Origin: an uncultured Allomuricauda sp.
GTDB taxonomy: Bacteria > Bacteroidota > Bacteroidia > Flavobacteriales > Flavobacteriaceae
Reading direction: 5' to 3'
NCBI GenBank assembly: GCA_937911965.1
Contig: CALDPL010000507.1
Coordinates: forward strand, 1-6,751
DNA: 6,751 bases
Both the position numbers and the translations under genes were made by a program. Of the stretch, positions 1 through 5,744 are shown in pieces (the first letter of the stretch is position 1; each line of letters begins with the position of its first letter). The notes beneath the pieces are model-generated. The model was not told where the DNA came from. It did not search any database and saw nothing but the letters and a program-made list of their open reading frames with translations.

Positions 1-107
1 GTGGTCACTGTCATAAAAAAGAACAGCAGCATAAATACGATATCGGGTAATGAAGCTGTGGATACCGGCGGCAGCTCGCCACTTTTCTTTTTATTGAATT
101 TAGCCAT
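1..107 (-). CDS. exbD: ExbD/TolR biopolymer transport protein, second copy (partial, N-terminus only)
   Basis: The first 35 codons of an ExbD/TolR-family protein are visible, and the gene runs off the left edge of the window. It starts at the ATG whose complement lies at 105-107 and opens with a lysine-rich cytoplasmic segment (MAKFNKKKSGELP). A hydrophobic helix begins around residue 20 (LPDIVFMLLFFFM). Asp22, at the start of this helix, corresponds to the family's conserved membrane Asp that carries protons in ExbB-ExbD motors. The gene lies 14 bases downstream of the first exbD in the same direction, so it is the last visible gene of the exb operon. Two different ExbD proteins after one ExbB are common in Bacteroidota (family knowledge). 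The periplasmic domain is outside the window, so intactness cannot be judged. Confidence 0.9.
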   Translation of the reverse strand, partial: MAKFNKKKSGELPPVSTASLPDIVFMLLFFFMTVT

Positions 108-121
108 ATCGATCCTGTATT

Positions 122-724
122 TTAATTCATTGATGTTTCTGCCTCGGACAGTTTCTGGGGGAACATTTCCTGGATACGCTGGACCTTGTCCTTGAGATCT
201 TCACGGATACTGGAAGGGGTCTCGGGATTCAGGTATTCGGCTTCCATGACCGTAAAATCCCTGCCAAAGAGGCGTTGTGCCTCCCGGTTCCTCAATTGAT
301 TGTAGGCCCCGACCAATTCGTTCTGAACCGTGATGTAGGTTCCGTACTTGGTCTCCCTATCGTTCTTGAGGGAAATGATGGCAATATTCGGATTGTCCGA
401 GGAAGTCGGGTCCTTTTTGCCCTTGCAATAGGAACAGCTTCCATCCGCGTTGTTCTCCAAGAAGGCAACTGCGGCTTCCCTTAGATCTTCAAGATCCATC
501 AAACTTTCCTCGACCAAAAGTTGGCCATTTTTGTTGATGTTCACCGTAAAGATATTCTTTTGCCTGATCACCACATCAACATCGGGCGGCTCAATGGGAG
601 GTAACATACGATCCAGCCCCGCATCGGTCTCAATGGTGGTGGTCACCAAGAAAAAGATGAGAAGGAGGAAGGCAATGTCAGCCATGGAACCGGCATTTAC
701 TTCTGGTGTTGTTCTTCTAGACAT
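122..724 (-). CDS. exbD: ExbD/TolR family biopolymer transport protein, long form with CxxC motif
   Basis: This 200-residue inner-membrane protein belongs to the ExbD/TolR family, which with ExbB forms a proton-driven motor coupled to TonB-type envelope processes. A short cytoplasmic N-terminus (MSRRTTPEVNAGS) precedes one transmembrane helix at about 15-32 (MADIAFLLLIFFLV). Asp16 is the conserved proton-carrying Asp. The rest is predicted to be periplasmic. It is longer than the proteobacterial ExbD of about 140 residues, because of a loop at about 93-112 carrying Cys97-x-x-Cys100 followed by GKKDP, and a charged, probably helical tail from about 145 to 195. The gene lies 15 bases after the four-helix membrane protein gene and 14 bases before the second exbD. 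Family assignment is firm; the transported substrate is unknown. Confidence 0.95.
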   Translation of the reverse strand: MSRRTTPEVNAGSMADIAFLLLIFFLVTTTIETDAGLDRMLPPIEPPDVDVVIRQKNIFTVNINKNGQLLVEESLMDLEDLREAAVAFLENNADGSCSYCKGKKDPTSSDNPNIAIISLKNDRETKYGTYITVQNELVGAYNQLRNREAQRLFGRDFTVMEAEYLNPETPSSIREDLKDKVQRIQEMFPQKLSEAETSMN

Positions 725-739
725 GCTTCAATTATTATT

Positions 740-1177
740 TTATTTTACGAACAACTTCTTCACGCTGGGCCACAACATCAATGCCACGGCTATGACCGTA
801 AGGATGGCGAACACGTTTAGGCCCATGCCCACATTCTTCACCACTGATTCGGTGGTCGTGATGCCCACTTTGGCCATTTCATCCACCACAACGGCGTTGT
901 TGGAGGACAGGGCGTAGGATATCCCCACGACAACGGCCAATCCCCCCAAGGAGAACAGGGCCTTTTTAAGGCTGCCGGGGGTGGATATCAATTTTCCGAG
1001 CGCAAAGAAAAGTGAAAGGGCTATCGCAACGGCCAACAACACGTACATGATGATGAACATCCAGTGCATGGATGAGCTGTTGACGGCATTTGGATCATTG
1101 TCCGCCGGAAGGGAGAACCAGAGTACAACGGACAGCAATCCGACGACAATGAGTACTATTTTTACAATTTTATTCAT
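740..1177 (-). CDS. hypothetical four-helix membrane protein between exbB and exbD
   Basis: This 145-residue protein belongs to no family whose function I can name. Four hydrophobic segments are visible at about 4-22, 38-60, 71-90 and 118-138, separated by short loops, with a Lys-rich C-terminus (SVKKLFVK) that suggests a cytoplasmic end. The loop after helix 1 (PADNDPNAV) and the one after helix 3 are polar. I chose the ATG at 1175-1177 because the reading continues so directly into helix 1 (MNKIVKIVLIVVGLL). The upstream in-frame start at 1232-1234 would add 19 unremarkable residues and overlap the end of exbB. The gene sits 28 bases after exbB and 15 bases before exbD. I recall similar small proteins at this position in other Flavobacteriaceae. 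An accessory role in the ExbB-ExbD motor is inference from position only. Confidence 0.85.
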   Translation of the reverse strand: MNKIVKIVLIVVGLLSVVLWFSLPADNDPNAVNSSSMHWMFIIMYVLLAVAIALSLFFALGKLISTPGSLKKALFSLGGLAVVVGISYALSSNNAVVVDEMAKVGITTTESVVKNVGMGLNVFAILTVIAVALMLWPSVKKLFVK

Positions 1178-1205
1178 GATTCCCGATAGTTTTTGATTCG
1201 CAATA

Positions 1206-1934
1206 TTATTTCTTGTGGGCGGCCAACATATCAATCAAGGATATGGAGGCATCTTCCATGTCGTTTACGATACTATCGATTTTTGCGATGATATAGTTAT
1301 AGAATACTTGAAGGATGATGGCCACGATCAGACCGAACACCGTGGTCAAAAGGGCCACCTGAATGTCCCCGGCGATCAAGGAGGCACTCAAGTTACCCAC
1401 GGCCGCAATTTTCTGGAAGGCCATGATCATCCCGATTACCGTTCCCATGAACCCGAGCATGGGCGCAGTGGCGATGAAGAGGGTCAACCAGGAAACGTTT
1501 TTCTCCAATTGGCCCATCTGTACCCCACCGTAGGCAACAACGGCCTTTTCAGCGGCTTCCAAGCCATCGGAAGATCTTTCCAGACCTTGGTAGAAAATGG
1601 AAGCAACAGGGCCTTTGGTGTTCCTGCAGACCTCTTTGGCCGCTTCGACACCTCCGGAAGCCAAGGCATCCTCGACTTTTTGTTTCAATTTTTCGGTATT
1701 GGTCGTGGACATGTTCAAAAAGATGATTCTCTCAATGGCAACGGCCAAGCCCAAGATCAAACAAAGAAGGACGACCCCCATAAAGGCAGGCCCTCCCTGT
1801 ATAAACTGTTCCTTTAAGACTTGGGTGAAACCTTTCCCGGCCTCGGCCTCTTCCTGAAACATTGCCGCCGAAGCAGACGTAGTACCCATGATGAACATTC
1901 CGGCAGCTGCCAGACTAGAGAATATTTTTTTCAT
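1206..1934 (-). CDS. exbB: ExbB/TolQ/MotA-family proton channel protein
   Basis: This 242-residue inner-membrane protein is the channel-forming partner of ExbD. ExbB/TolQ pentamers enclose ExbD helices and convert proton flow into mechanical work on TonB-like partners. Residues 1-24 form an extra N-terminal hydrophobic segment ending in ASA-A that looks like a cleavable signal peptide. Three helices of the ExbB core follow at about 50-73, 148-173 and 192-217. The hallmark APMLGFMGTVIGMIMAF lies at 157-173 and ALLTTVFGLIVAI at 194-206; the Thr residues in these helices are the family's pore-lining polar positions. The cytoplasmic domain lies between helices 1 and 2 (about 75-145). This is the first gene of the exb operon; an AT-rich 76-base gap separates it from the tRNA gene. 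The assignment to ExbB rather than TolQ rests on two ExbDs following and no tolA/tolB/pal being visible. Confidence 0.95.
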   Translation of the reverse strand: MKKIFSSLAAAGMFIMGTTSASAAMFQEEAEAGKGFTQVLKEQFIQGGPAFMGVVLLCLILGLAVAIERIIFLNMSTTNTEKLKQKVEDALASGGVEAAKEVCRNTKGPVASIFYQGLERSSDGLEAAEKAVVAYGGVQMGQLEKNVSWLTLFIATAPMLGFMGTVIGMIMAFQKIAAVGNLSASLIAGDIQVALLTTVFGLIVAIILQVFYNYIIAKIDSIVNDMEDASISLIDMLAAHKK

Positions 1935-1970
1935 TTCGCTTAAAACTTAAATTTAGTTAGTTAATAAAGT

Positions 1971-1978
1971 TAAAGATA
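1971..1978 (-). promoter_or_regulatory. possible -7 element upstream of exbB
   Basis: On the minus strand this reads TATCTTTA, matching five of the six fixed positions of the Bacteroidota -7 consensus TAnnTTTG, and it would give a leader of about 30 bases before the exbB start. The whole gap at 1935-2010 is very AT-rich, so chance matches are expected, and no convincing TTG element is visible at the -33 spacing. The exb operon could instead be read through from upstream. Confidence 0.2.
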
Positions 1979-2010
1979 TAAAAAATTTATAATTGGAAAA
2001 TTAAATTATC

Positions 2011-2101
2011 TGGCAGAGAGGAAGGGATTCGAACCCTCGATGCACTTTTGGTGCATACACACTTTCCAGGCGTGCGCCTTCGACCACTCGGCCACCTCTC
2101 T
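2011..2101 (-). tRNA. tRNA-Ser (anticodon GGA)
   Basis: The minus strand folds as a complete class II tRNA. The acceptor stem is AGAGAGG (2101-2095) paired with CCTCTCT (2021-2015), followed by discriminator G at 2014 and an encoded CCA at 2013-2011. The D arm is GCC/GGC around the loop GAGTGGTCGAA. The anticodon stem CACGC/GTGTG encloses loop CTGGAAA, giving anticodon GGA at 2067-2065, which reads UCC and UCU serine codons. A long variable arm with a six-pair stem ATGCAC/GTGCAT is diagnostic of Ser among these class II tRNAs together with the G73 discriminator. The T arm GAGGG-TTCGAAT-CCCTT is intact. If the CCA is excluded, the gene ends at 2014. The gene lies between ansA and exbB in the same direction. 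Confidence 0.97.
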
Positions 2102-2108
2102 ATTGCTT

Positions 2109-2128
2109 TAAATTGGCGGACCAATAAA
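2109..2128 (-). terminator. weak hairpin between ansA and tRNA-Ser
   Basis: On the minus strand ATTGG (2125-2121), loop TCCG and CCAAT (2116-2112) form a five-pair hairpin in the 66-base gap after ansA, followed only by TTTAAAG. The stem is short and the T run is poor, so it may terminate weakly or not at all. Just upstream, TATTTTTTTG (2138-2129) resembles a loose -7 element and might instead start the tRNA transcript. The gap at 2102-2167 holds nothing else that I can identify. Confidence 0.25.
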
Positions 2129-2167
2129 CAAAAAAATAATCAGTTATAGAAATTTGATGCGTTAATT

Positions 2168-3199
2168 TTACACCATTTCACCGCGCAGGGGTTTTTCGAA
2201 AATCCCCTTGAAGTCAACGGGCTCAACCCCCCTCCCCAATAGGAACATTGCCTTGGCCACAGCCGCTTCGGTGGTAATGTCCTTGCCATTAATAAGTTGC
2301 ATCTCCTTCAATTTTTCACTGGTCTCGTATTGGCCCATGGAAACGCTTCCCCCGGAGCACTGGGTCACGTTTATAATGTGCAGGCCCTTTTCGATGGCCC
2401 CTTTCAATTCTTCCAGGAACCAATCGTCCAAGGGGGCATTTCCCGCCCCGTAGGTTTCCAAGATCAGGGCCCGTAAACCGGGAATTTCCAAGATTCCGTG
2501 CAACAGTTCCCGGCCCAGACCGGGAAACAATTTCAATAGGGCGATGCGGTTGTCCATCGTTTTATGGGCGATCAACGGTCCTTTTTCCCCCGCATTCTTG
2601 ATCAAATTCTCATGGTGCACCCTTAAATGTACCCCCGATTCCACCAAAGGGGGGTGGTTCAGGGAGGCGAATGCCTGAAAATGCTCCGCATTGATCTTGG
2701 TGCTTCGGTTGCCCCGGTAGAGCTTGTACTCAAAGTACAGGCCGACCTCCTGTACCACCGGTCGCCCATTTTCGCGTAGGGAGGCGATCTCTATGGAAGT
2801 GATCAGGTTCTCCTTGGCATCGGTACGCAGGTCCCCTATGGGCAATTGACTGCCCGTAAAGATGACCGGCTTGTCCAGGTTTTCCAACATAAAGCTTAGG
2901 GCCGAGGCCGAATAGCTCATGGTATCGCTTCCATGCAGGATCACAAATCCATCATGATCCCCGTACCGCTGCTCTATGATGGAGGCCATCGCGGCCCAAT
3001 GTCCCGGGTTCATATTGGAGGAGTCGATGGGGGGATCGAAGGAAATTCCCTCCAGGGTACAGTCCAATTGGTCCAGTTCGGGCAGGTGGCCGATCAGTTC
3101 CTCAAAATCAAATGCCTTCAAGGCCCCACTGTCGTAGTCCTTGACCATTCCTATGGTCCCCCCCGTATAGATGAGCAATATGTTGGTCTTCTTTTCCAT
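2168..3199 (-). CDS. ansA: type I (cytoplasmic) L-asparaginase
   Basis: This enzyme hydrolyses L-asparagine to L-aspartate and ammonia. The 343-residue length and lack of a signal peptide fit the cytoplasmic type I form rather than the secreted type II form. The first catalytic motif, TGGTIG, lies at 12-17, with Thr15 aligning with the E. coli AnsA nucleophile Thr14. The second, HGSDTM, lies at 89-94 with Thr93 and Asp92. Other conserved stretches are the substrate-binding DSSNM at 59-63, FTGSQLP at 114-120, TDAKENL at 126-132 and RGNRSTK at about 162-168. The C-terminal domain contains ETYGAGNAP, typical of the family. The ATG at 3197-3199 lies 5 bases after the tatD stop codon, so translation of the two genes is probably coupled. 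Nothing looks truncated. Confidence 0.96.
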   Translation of the reverse strand: MEKKTNILLIYTGGTIGMVKDYDSGALKAFDFEELIGHLPELDQLDCTLEGISFDPPIDSSNMNPGHWAAMASIIEQRYGDHDGFVILHGSDTMSYSASALSFMLENLDKPVIFTGSQLPIGDLRTDAKENLITSIEIASLRENGRPVVQEVGLYFEYKLYRGNRSTKINAEHFQAFASLNHPPLVESGVHLRVHHENLIKNAGEKGPLIAHKTMDNRIALLKLFPGLGRELLHGILEIPGLRALILETYGAGNAPLDDWFLEELKGAIEKGLHIINVTQCSGGSVSMGQYETSEKLKEMQLINGKDITTEAAVAKAMFLLGRGVEPVDFKGIFEKPLRGEMV

Positions 3200-3204
3200 A
3201 GGCG

Positions 3205-3972
3205 TCAGATTCCAAAAATTTGTCTCGAGTTTTCGGTTGTGATGGCCGCGATTTCCCCTTCCGGTCTATTGTATATGGAGGAGAGTTTTTGCACTACCTC
3301 TATTATATAGGAACTCTCATTGCGTTTCCCCCTATGGGGCACAGGGGCCAGATAGGGAGAATCCGTTTCCAGGACCAAATGGTCCAGATCGATCTGATCC
3401 AGGAAGCGGTCGATCATTCCGTTCTTGAAGGTGACCACCCCTCCGATTCCCAACTTCATGTTAAGGGACAGGGCCCTTTCGGCCTGTTCCAAGCTTCCCG
3501 TGAAACAGTGAAAAATCCCAAAAAGGTCCGCTCCCGCTTCCCCTTCCAGAACCTCAAAGACCTCATCAAAGGCCTCCCTACAGTGGATCGAAATGGGCAG
3601 GCCGTGTTTCTTGGCAAGCCCGATCTGTCGTGAAAAGGCATCCTGCTGTTCCCTTAAACGGGATTTGTCCCAATACAGGTCGATCCCGATTTCCCCCACG
3701 GCGTGGAACTTCCTTTTCTCCAACCAATCCTCAACCAGGGCGAGTTCCTCCATATAATTCGCTCCCACATGGGTGGGGTGCAGTCCCATCATCAAAAAGA
3801 CCCGATCGGGATAGGATTCCTCCAGGGAAAACATGGCCGTGTGGTAGGTGGAGTCGATTGCAGGGACAAAAAAACGTTCCACCCCCACCTCCAAGGCGCG
3901 CTGCATCATCCGATCGCGGTCCCCGTCAAAGGCCTCGCTGTACAGATGGGTATGGGTGTCCGTTAAGATCAT
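3205..3972 (-). CDS. tatD: TatD-family metal-dependent hydrolase (putative DNase)
   Basis: This 255-residue protein has the length and motifs of the TatD family, TIM-barrel amidohydrolase-superfamily enzymes with two divalent metals. Characterised members act as 3'-5' exonucleases or DNases; the exact substrate here is inferred only. Visible metal ligands are His7 and His9 in DTHTH at the N-terminus, Glu94 in GEIGID, His130 in SIHCRE, His155 in FHCFTG and Asp204 in LETDSPYLAP, so the active site is complete. The start ATG at 3970-3972 is well fixed: an in-frame TAA lies at 3988-3990 and no other start codon lies between. It is the first gene of a two-gene unit with ansA and divergent from the aspartic protease gene. 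TatD proteins are cytoplasmic and unrelated to Tat export, despite the name. Confidence 0.95.
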   Translation of the reverse strand: MILTDTHTHLYSEAFDGDRDRMMQRALEVGVERFFVPAIDSTYHTAMFSLEESYPDRVFLMMGLHPTHVGANYMEELALVEDWLEKRKFHAVGEIGIDLYWDKSRLREQQDAFSRQIGLAKKHGLPISIHCREAFDEVFEVLEGEAGADLFGIFHCFTGSLEQAERALSLNMKLGIGGVVTFKNGMIDRFLDQIDLDHLVLETDSPYLAPVPHRGKRNESSYIIEVVQKLSSIYNRPEGEIAAITTENSRQIFGI

Positions 3973-3976
3973 AATG

Positions 3977-3984
3977 CAAAAATA
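3977..3984 (-). promoter_or_regulatory. -7 promoter element of the tatD-ansA unit
   Basis: The minus strand reads TATTTTTG, a perfect match to the Bacteroidota -7 consensus TAnnTTTG. It ends only four bases before the tatD ATG, so transcription would start at or next to the start codon and the mRNA would be leaderless or nearly so. No clean TTG element is seen at the -33 spacing; the nearest candidate is GTTTCC around 4003-4008. Confidence 0.5.
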
Positions 3985-4010
3985 GACTTATCTTAGAGGT
4001 CCGGAAACAT

Positions 4011-4018
4011 TCCTTTTG
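4011..4018 (+). promoter_or_regulatory. possible -7 element of the aspartic protease gene
   Basis: TCCTTTTG matches five of the six fixed positions of TAnnTTTG and ends eight bases before the ATG at 4027. It would drive the plus-strand gene from the same 54-base gap that holds the tatD promoter, so the two promoters would overlap in their upstream parts. A -33 TTG is not evident. Confidence 0.3.
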
Positions 4019-4026
4019 ATTAAAGT

Positions 4027-4467
4027 ATGGCAACACTCAAAAAGCTCCTGGATTCCAAGGATTATATCGCCATTCCCCTGCTGCTCACCGGCACCGACCA
4101 TTTTGTTGTGGTGGCCAAGATCAATGGGGTCTCCGGAAAATTCATATTGGATACCGGGGCCTCCCACACCTGTGTGGGCCTGGACCGGGTCGAACACTTC
4201 GGCCTACTGACCCAACAAAGTGAGGTCAAGGCCGCCGGGGCCGGGGCCCTGGGAATGGAGACCCTGATCTCCAAGGGAAACAGGATCCGGGTCGGGGACT
4301 GGGAAAAGAGCAGGCTCAAGATCGTGCTCTTTGACATGGTCCATGTGAACGAGGCCCTATTGTCCCACAGTGCCCTTCCCGTGGATGGGATCCTGGGGGC
4401 GGATGTGTTGAAAAGGGGAAAGGCCGTTATCGACTACGGGAAAAAAAGCCTCTACCTGAAAAAGTAG
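4027..4467 (+). CDS. retropepsin-like aspartic protease (clan AA), single domain
   Basis: This 146-residue protein has the fold signature of bacterial single-domain retropepsin-like proteases, which act as homodimers contributing one catalytic Asp each. The catalytic motif is Asp42-Thr43-Gly44 within FILDTGASHT, preceded by the beta-hairpin segment VVVAKINGVSGK. The second family motif, the hydrophobic-hydrophobic-Gly psi-loop, appears as DGILGADVL at 120-128. No signal peptide or membrane segment is visible, so it is probably cytoplasmic. It is the only plus-strand gene in the window, divergent from tatD and convergent with odhB. Its last codons (SLYLKK and stop) lie in a perfect inverted repeat that acts as the odhB terminator on the other strand. 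The substrate is unknown. The family call is good; activity is inferred from the intact DTG. Confidence 0.9.
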   Translation: MATLKKLLDSKDYIAIPLLLTGTDHFVVVAKINGVSGKFILDTGASHTCVGLDRVEHFGLLTQQSEVKAAGAGALGMETLISKGNRIRVGDWEKSRLKIVLFDMVHVNEALLSHSALPVDGILGADVLKRGKAVIDYGKKSLYLKK

Positions 4468-4471
4468 AGGC
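4441..4471 (-). terminator. intrinsic terminator of odhAB, inside the 3' end of the protease gene
   Basis: Read on the minus strand, GCCTCTAC (4471-4464) and GTAGAGGC (4455-4448) form a perfect eight-pair stem around the loop TTTTTCAG, followed at once by seven T residues (4447-4441). This is a classical Rho-independent terminator 28 bases after the odhB stop codon. On the plus strand no T run follows, so it should not terminate the protease transcript, although the protease stop codon lies within the stem. Confidence 0.85.
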
Positions 4472-4498
4472 CCATACCATATTATATCTGGTTTTGGA

Positions 4499-5719
4499 TC
4501 AGAGTTCCAAAGCCCTTTTCTCCTGCCCGTCCATCAAGAGTTCCACCGGATTCTCCAAGGCCTCTTTGACCGCCACCAAAAAGCCGACGGATTCCTTTCC
4601 ATCGATGATCCTGTGGTCATAGGACAGGGCCACGAACATAATGGGGGCCACTACGATGCCCCCGTCGCGTACGATGGGACGCTCCACGATATTGTGCATG
4701 CCCAAAATCGCACTTTGGGGGGGATTTATGATCGGAGTGGACAACATGGATCCGAACACGCCCCCATTGGTGATGGTGAAGGTGCCCCCGGTCATTTCGT
4801 CCACGGTGATGACCCCGTCCCTGGCCCGGGTGGCCAAGCGTTTCACTTCGGATTCGATTCCCCTGAAACTCAAATTCTCCGCATTTCGGATCACCGGCAC
4901 CATCAGCCCTTTGGGACCGGATACCGCAATACTGATATCACAGAAATCATAGGAGATCATATCCTTCCCATCGATCATGGAATTAACCGCGGGGTACATC
5001 TCCAGGGCCCGGATCACCGCCTTGGTAAAGAAGGACATAAAGCCCAGGCTCAGGCCGTGTTTCTCCTTGAAGGCCTCCTTATAGGTGGAGCGCAATTGAA
5101 AAATGGGGGTCATGTCCACCTCGTTGAAGGTGGTCAACATGGCCGTTTCGTTCTTGGCGGAAACCAAGCGTTCGGCCACTTTTCTGCGCAACATGGACAA
5201 TTTGGTACGGCTCTCCCCACGGTTGCCCCCGGTGGGGGTCCCCATGGAAGGCACTGCGCTGACGGCATCCTCCTTGGTGATGCGGCCATCCCGGCCACTG
5301 CCCGAAACCTGGGTAGGGGCGATTCCCTTCTCATCCAAAATCTTCTTGGCCGCCGGGGAAGGAATTCCCGTGGCATAGCTCTCCTTTTTGGGAGCTTCTT
5401 TCTTGGGTTCCTCTTTTTTGGGCTCCTCTTTCTTGGGTGCTTCCTTCACCTCGGCCTTGGGGGCATCCCCCTTGGGTTTGGCAGCGGAGGTGTCTATCAG
5501 GCAGACCACGGCCCCCACGGCCACGGCATCCCCGACCTCGGCCTTAAGGGTAATGATACCGCTGGCCTCTGCGGGAAGCTCCAAGGTTGCCTTGTCCGAG
5601 TCCACCTCGGCAATGGCCTGGTCCTTCTCCACATAGTCGCCATCGGCGACTAGCCATTCCGCTATCTCAACCTCTGTGATGGATTCCCCGGGTGAGGGGA
5701 CTTTCATTTCTAAAACCAT
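4499..5719 (-). CDS. odhB: 2-oxoglutarate dehydrogenase E2, dihydrolipoyllysine-residue succinyltransferase
   Basis: This is the E2 core (also named sucB) of the 2-oxoglutarate dehydrogenase complex, which transfers the succinyl group from E1 to CoA in the TCA cycle. The 406 residues show the full domain order. A lipoyl domain spans about 1-77 with lipoylated Lys43 in EVDSDKATLE. A Lys/Glu/Pro linker covers about 80-115. The E3-binding domain at about 118-156 contains PSPAAKKILDEKGI and GSGRDGRITKED. The catalytic acyltransferase domain runs from about 170 to 406 with His369 and Asp373 in ALSYDHRIIDG. The segment TFTITNGGVFGS at 313-324 and the succinyltransferase-like N-terminus VPSPGESITEVE favour E2o over the pyruvate enzyme, as does adjacent odhA. 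It starts 25 bases after the odhA stop. No E3 gene is in the window. Confidence 0.97.
   Translation of the reverse strand: MVLEMKVPSPGESITEVEIAEWLVADGDYVEKDQAIAEVDSDKATLELPAEASGIITLKAEVGDAVAVGAVVCLIDTSAAKPKGDAPKAEVKEAPKKEEPKKEEPKKEAPKKESYATGIPSPAAKKILDEKGIAPTQVSGSGRDGRITKEDAVSAVPSMGTPTGGNRGESRTKLSMLRRKVAERLVSAKNETAMLTTFNEVDMTPIFQLRSTYKEAFKEKHGLSLGFMSFFTKAVIRALEMYPAVNSMIDGKDMISYDFCDISIAVSGPKGLMVPVIRNAENLSFRGIESEVKRLATRARDGVITVDEMTGGTFTITNGGVFGSMLSTPIINPPQSAILGMHNIVERPIVRDGGIVVAPIMFVALSYDHRIIDGKESVGFLVAVKEALENPVELLMDGQEKRALEL
5384..5443 (-). repeat. 15-base tandem repeat encoding the KKEEP linker of OdhB
   Basis: Four imperfect 15-base units encode EAPKK, EEPKK, EEPKK and EAPKK at residues 93-112 of OdhB. 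This is the flexible, charged Pro-containing linker that lets the lipoyl arm swing between active sites. Such linkers vary in length among relatives, and the repeat structure offers a route for unit gain or loss. Confidence 0.75.
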
Positions 5720-5744
5720 TCCTATTCCAGTTTATTGGTGTTTA

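Noticed and set aside
1..195. A plus-strand open frame across the left edge
   Set aside because: It is antisense to the second exbD start and the end of the first exbD, both supported by family motifs.
1178..1234. A 19-codon N-terminal extension of the four-helix membrane protein
   Set aside because: It would overlap the exbB stop region and add a non-hydrophobic stretch before a helix that begins naturally at the ATG at 1175-1177.
1215..1817. A 200-codon plus-strand open frame opposite exbB
   Set aside because: The minus-strand frame has all ExbB helices and motifs. The plus-strand product is polar, His/Gly/Gln-rich and resembles no family.
3630..3974. A Pro/Arg-rich plus-strand frame opposite tatD
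   Set aside because: It is antisense to the complete TatD active-site sequence, and its composition is that of a shadow frame.
5384..5443. The short tandem repeat as a CRISPR array or intergenic repeat element
   Set aside because: The 15-base units are in frame, have no spacers and encode the expected flexible linker of an E2 protein.
4613..5653. A long plus-strand open frame (346 codons) opposite odhB
   Set aside because: It is fully antisense to a clearly identified odhB. Its translation is Gly/His-rich low-complexity sequence with no recognisable domain, as expected from a mirrored GC-rich gene.
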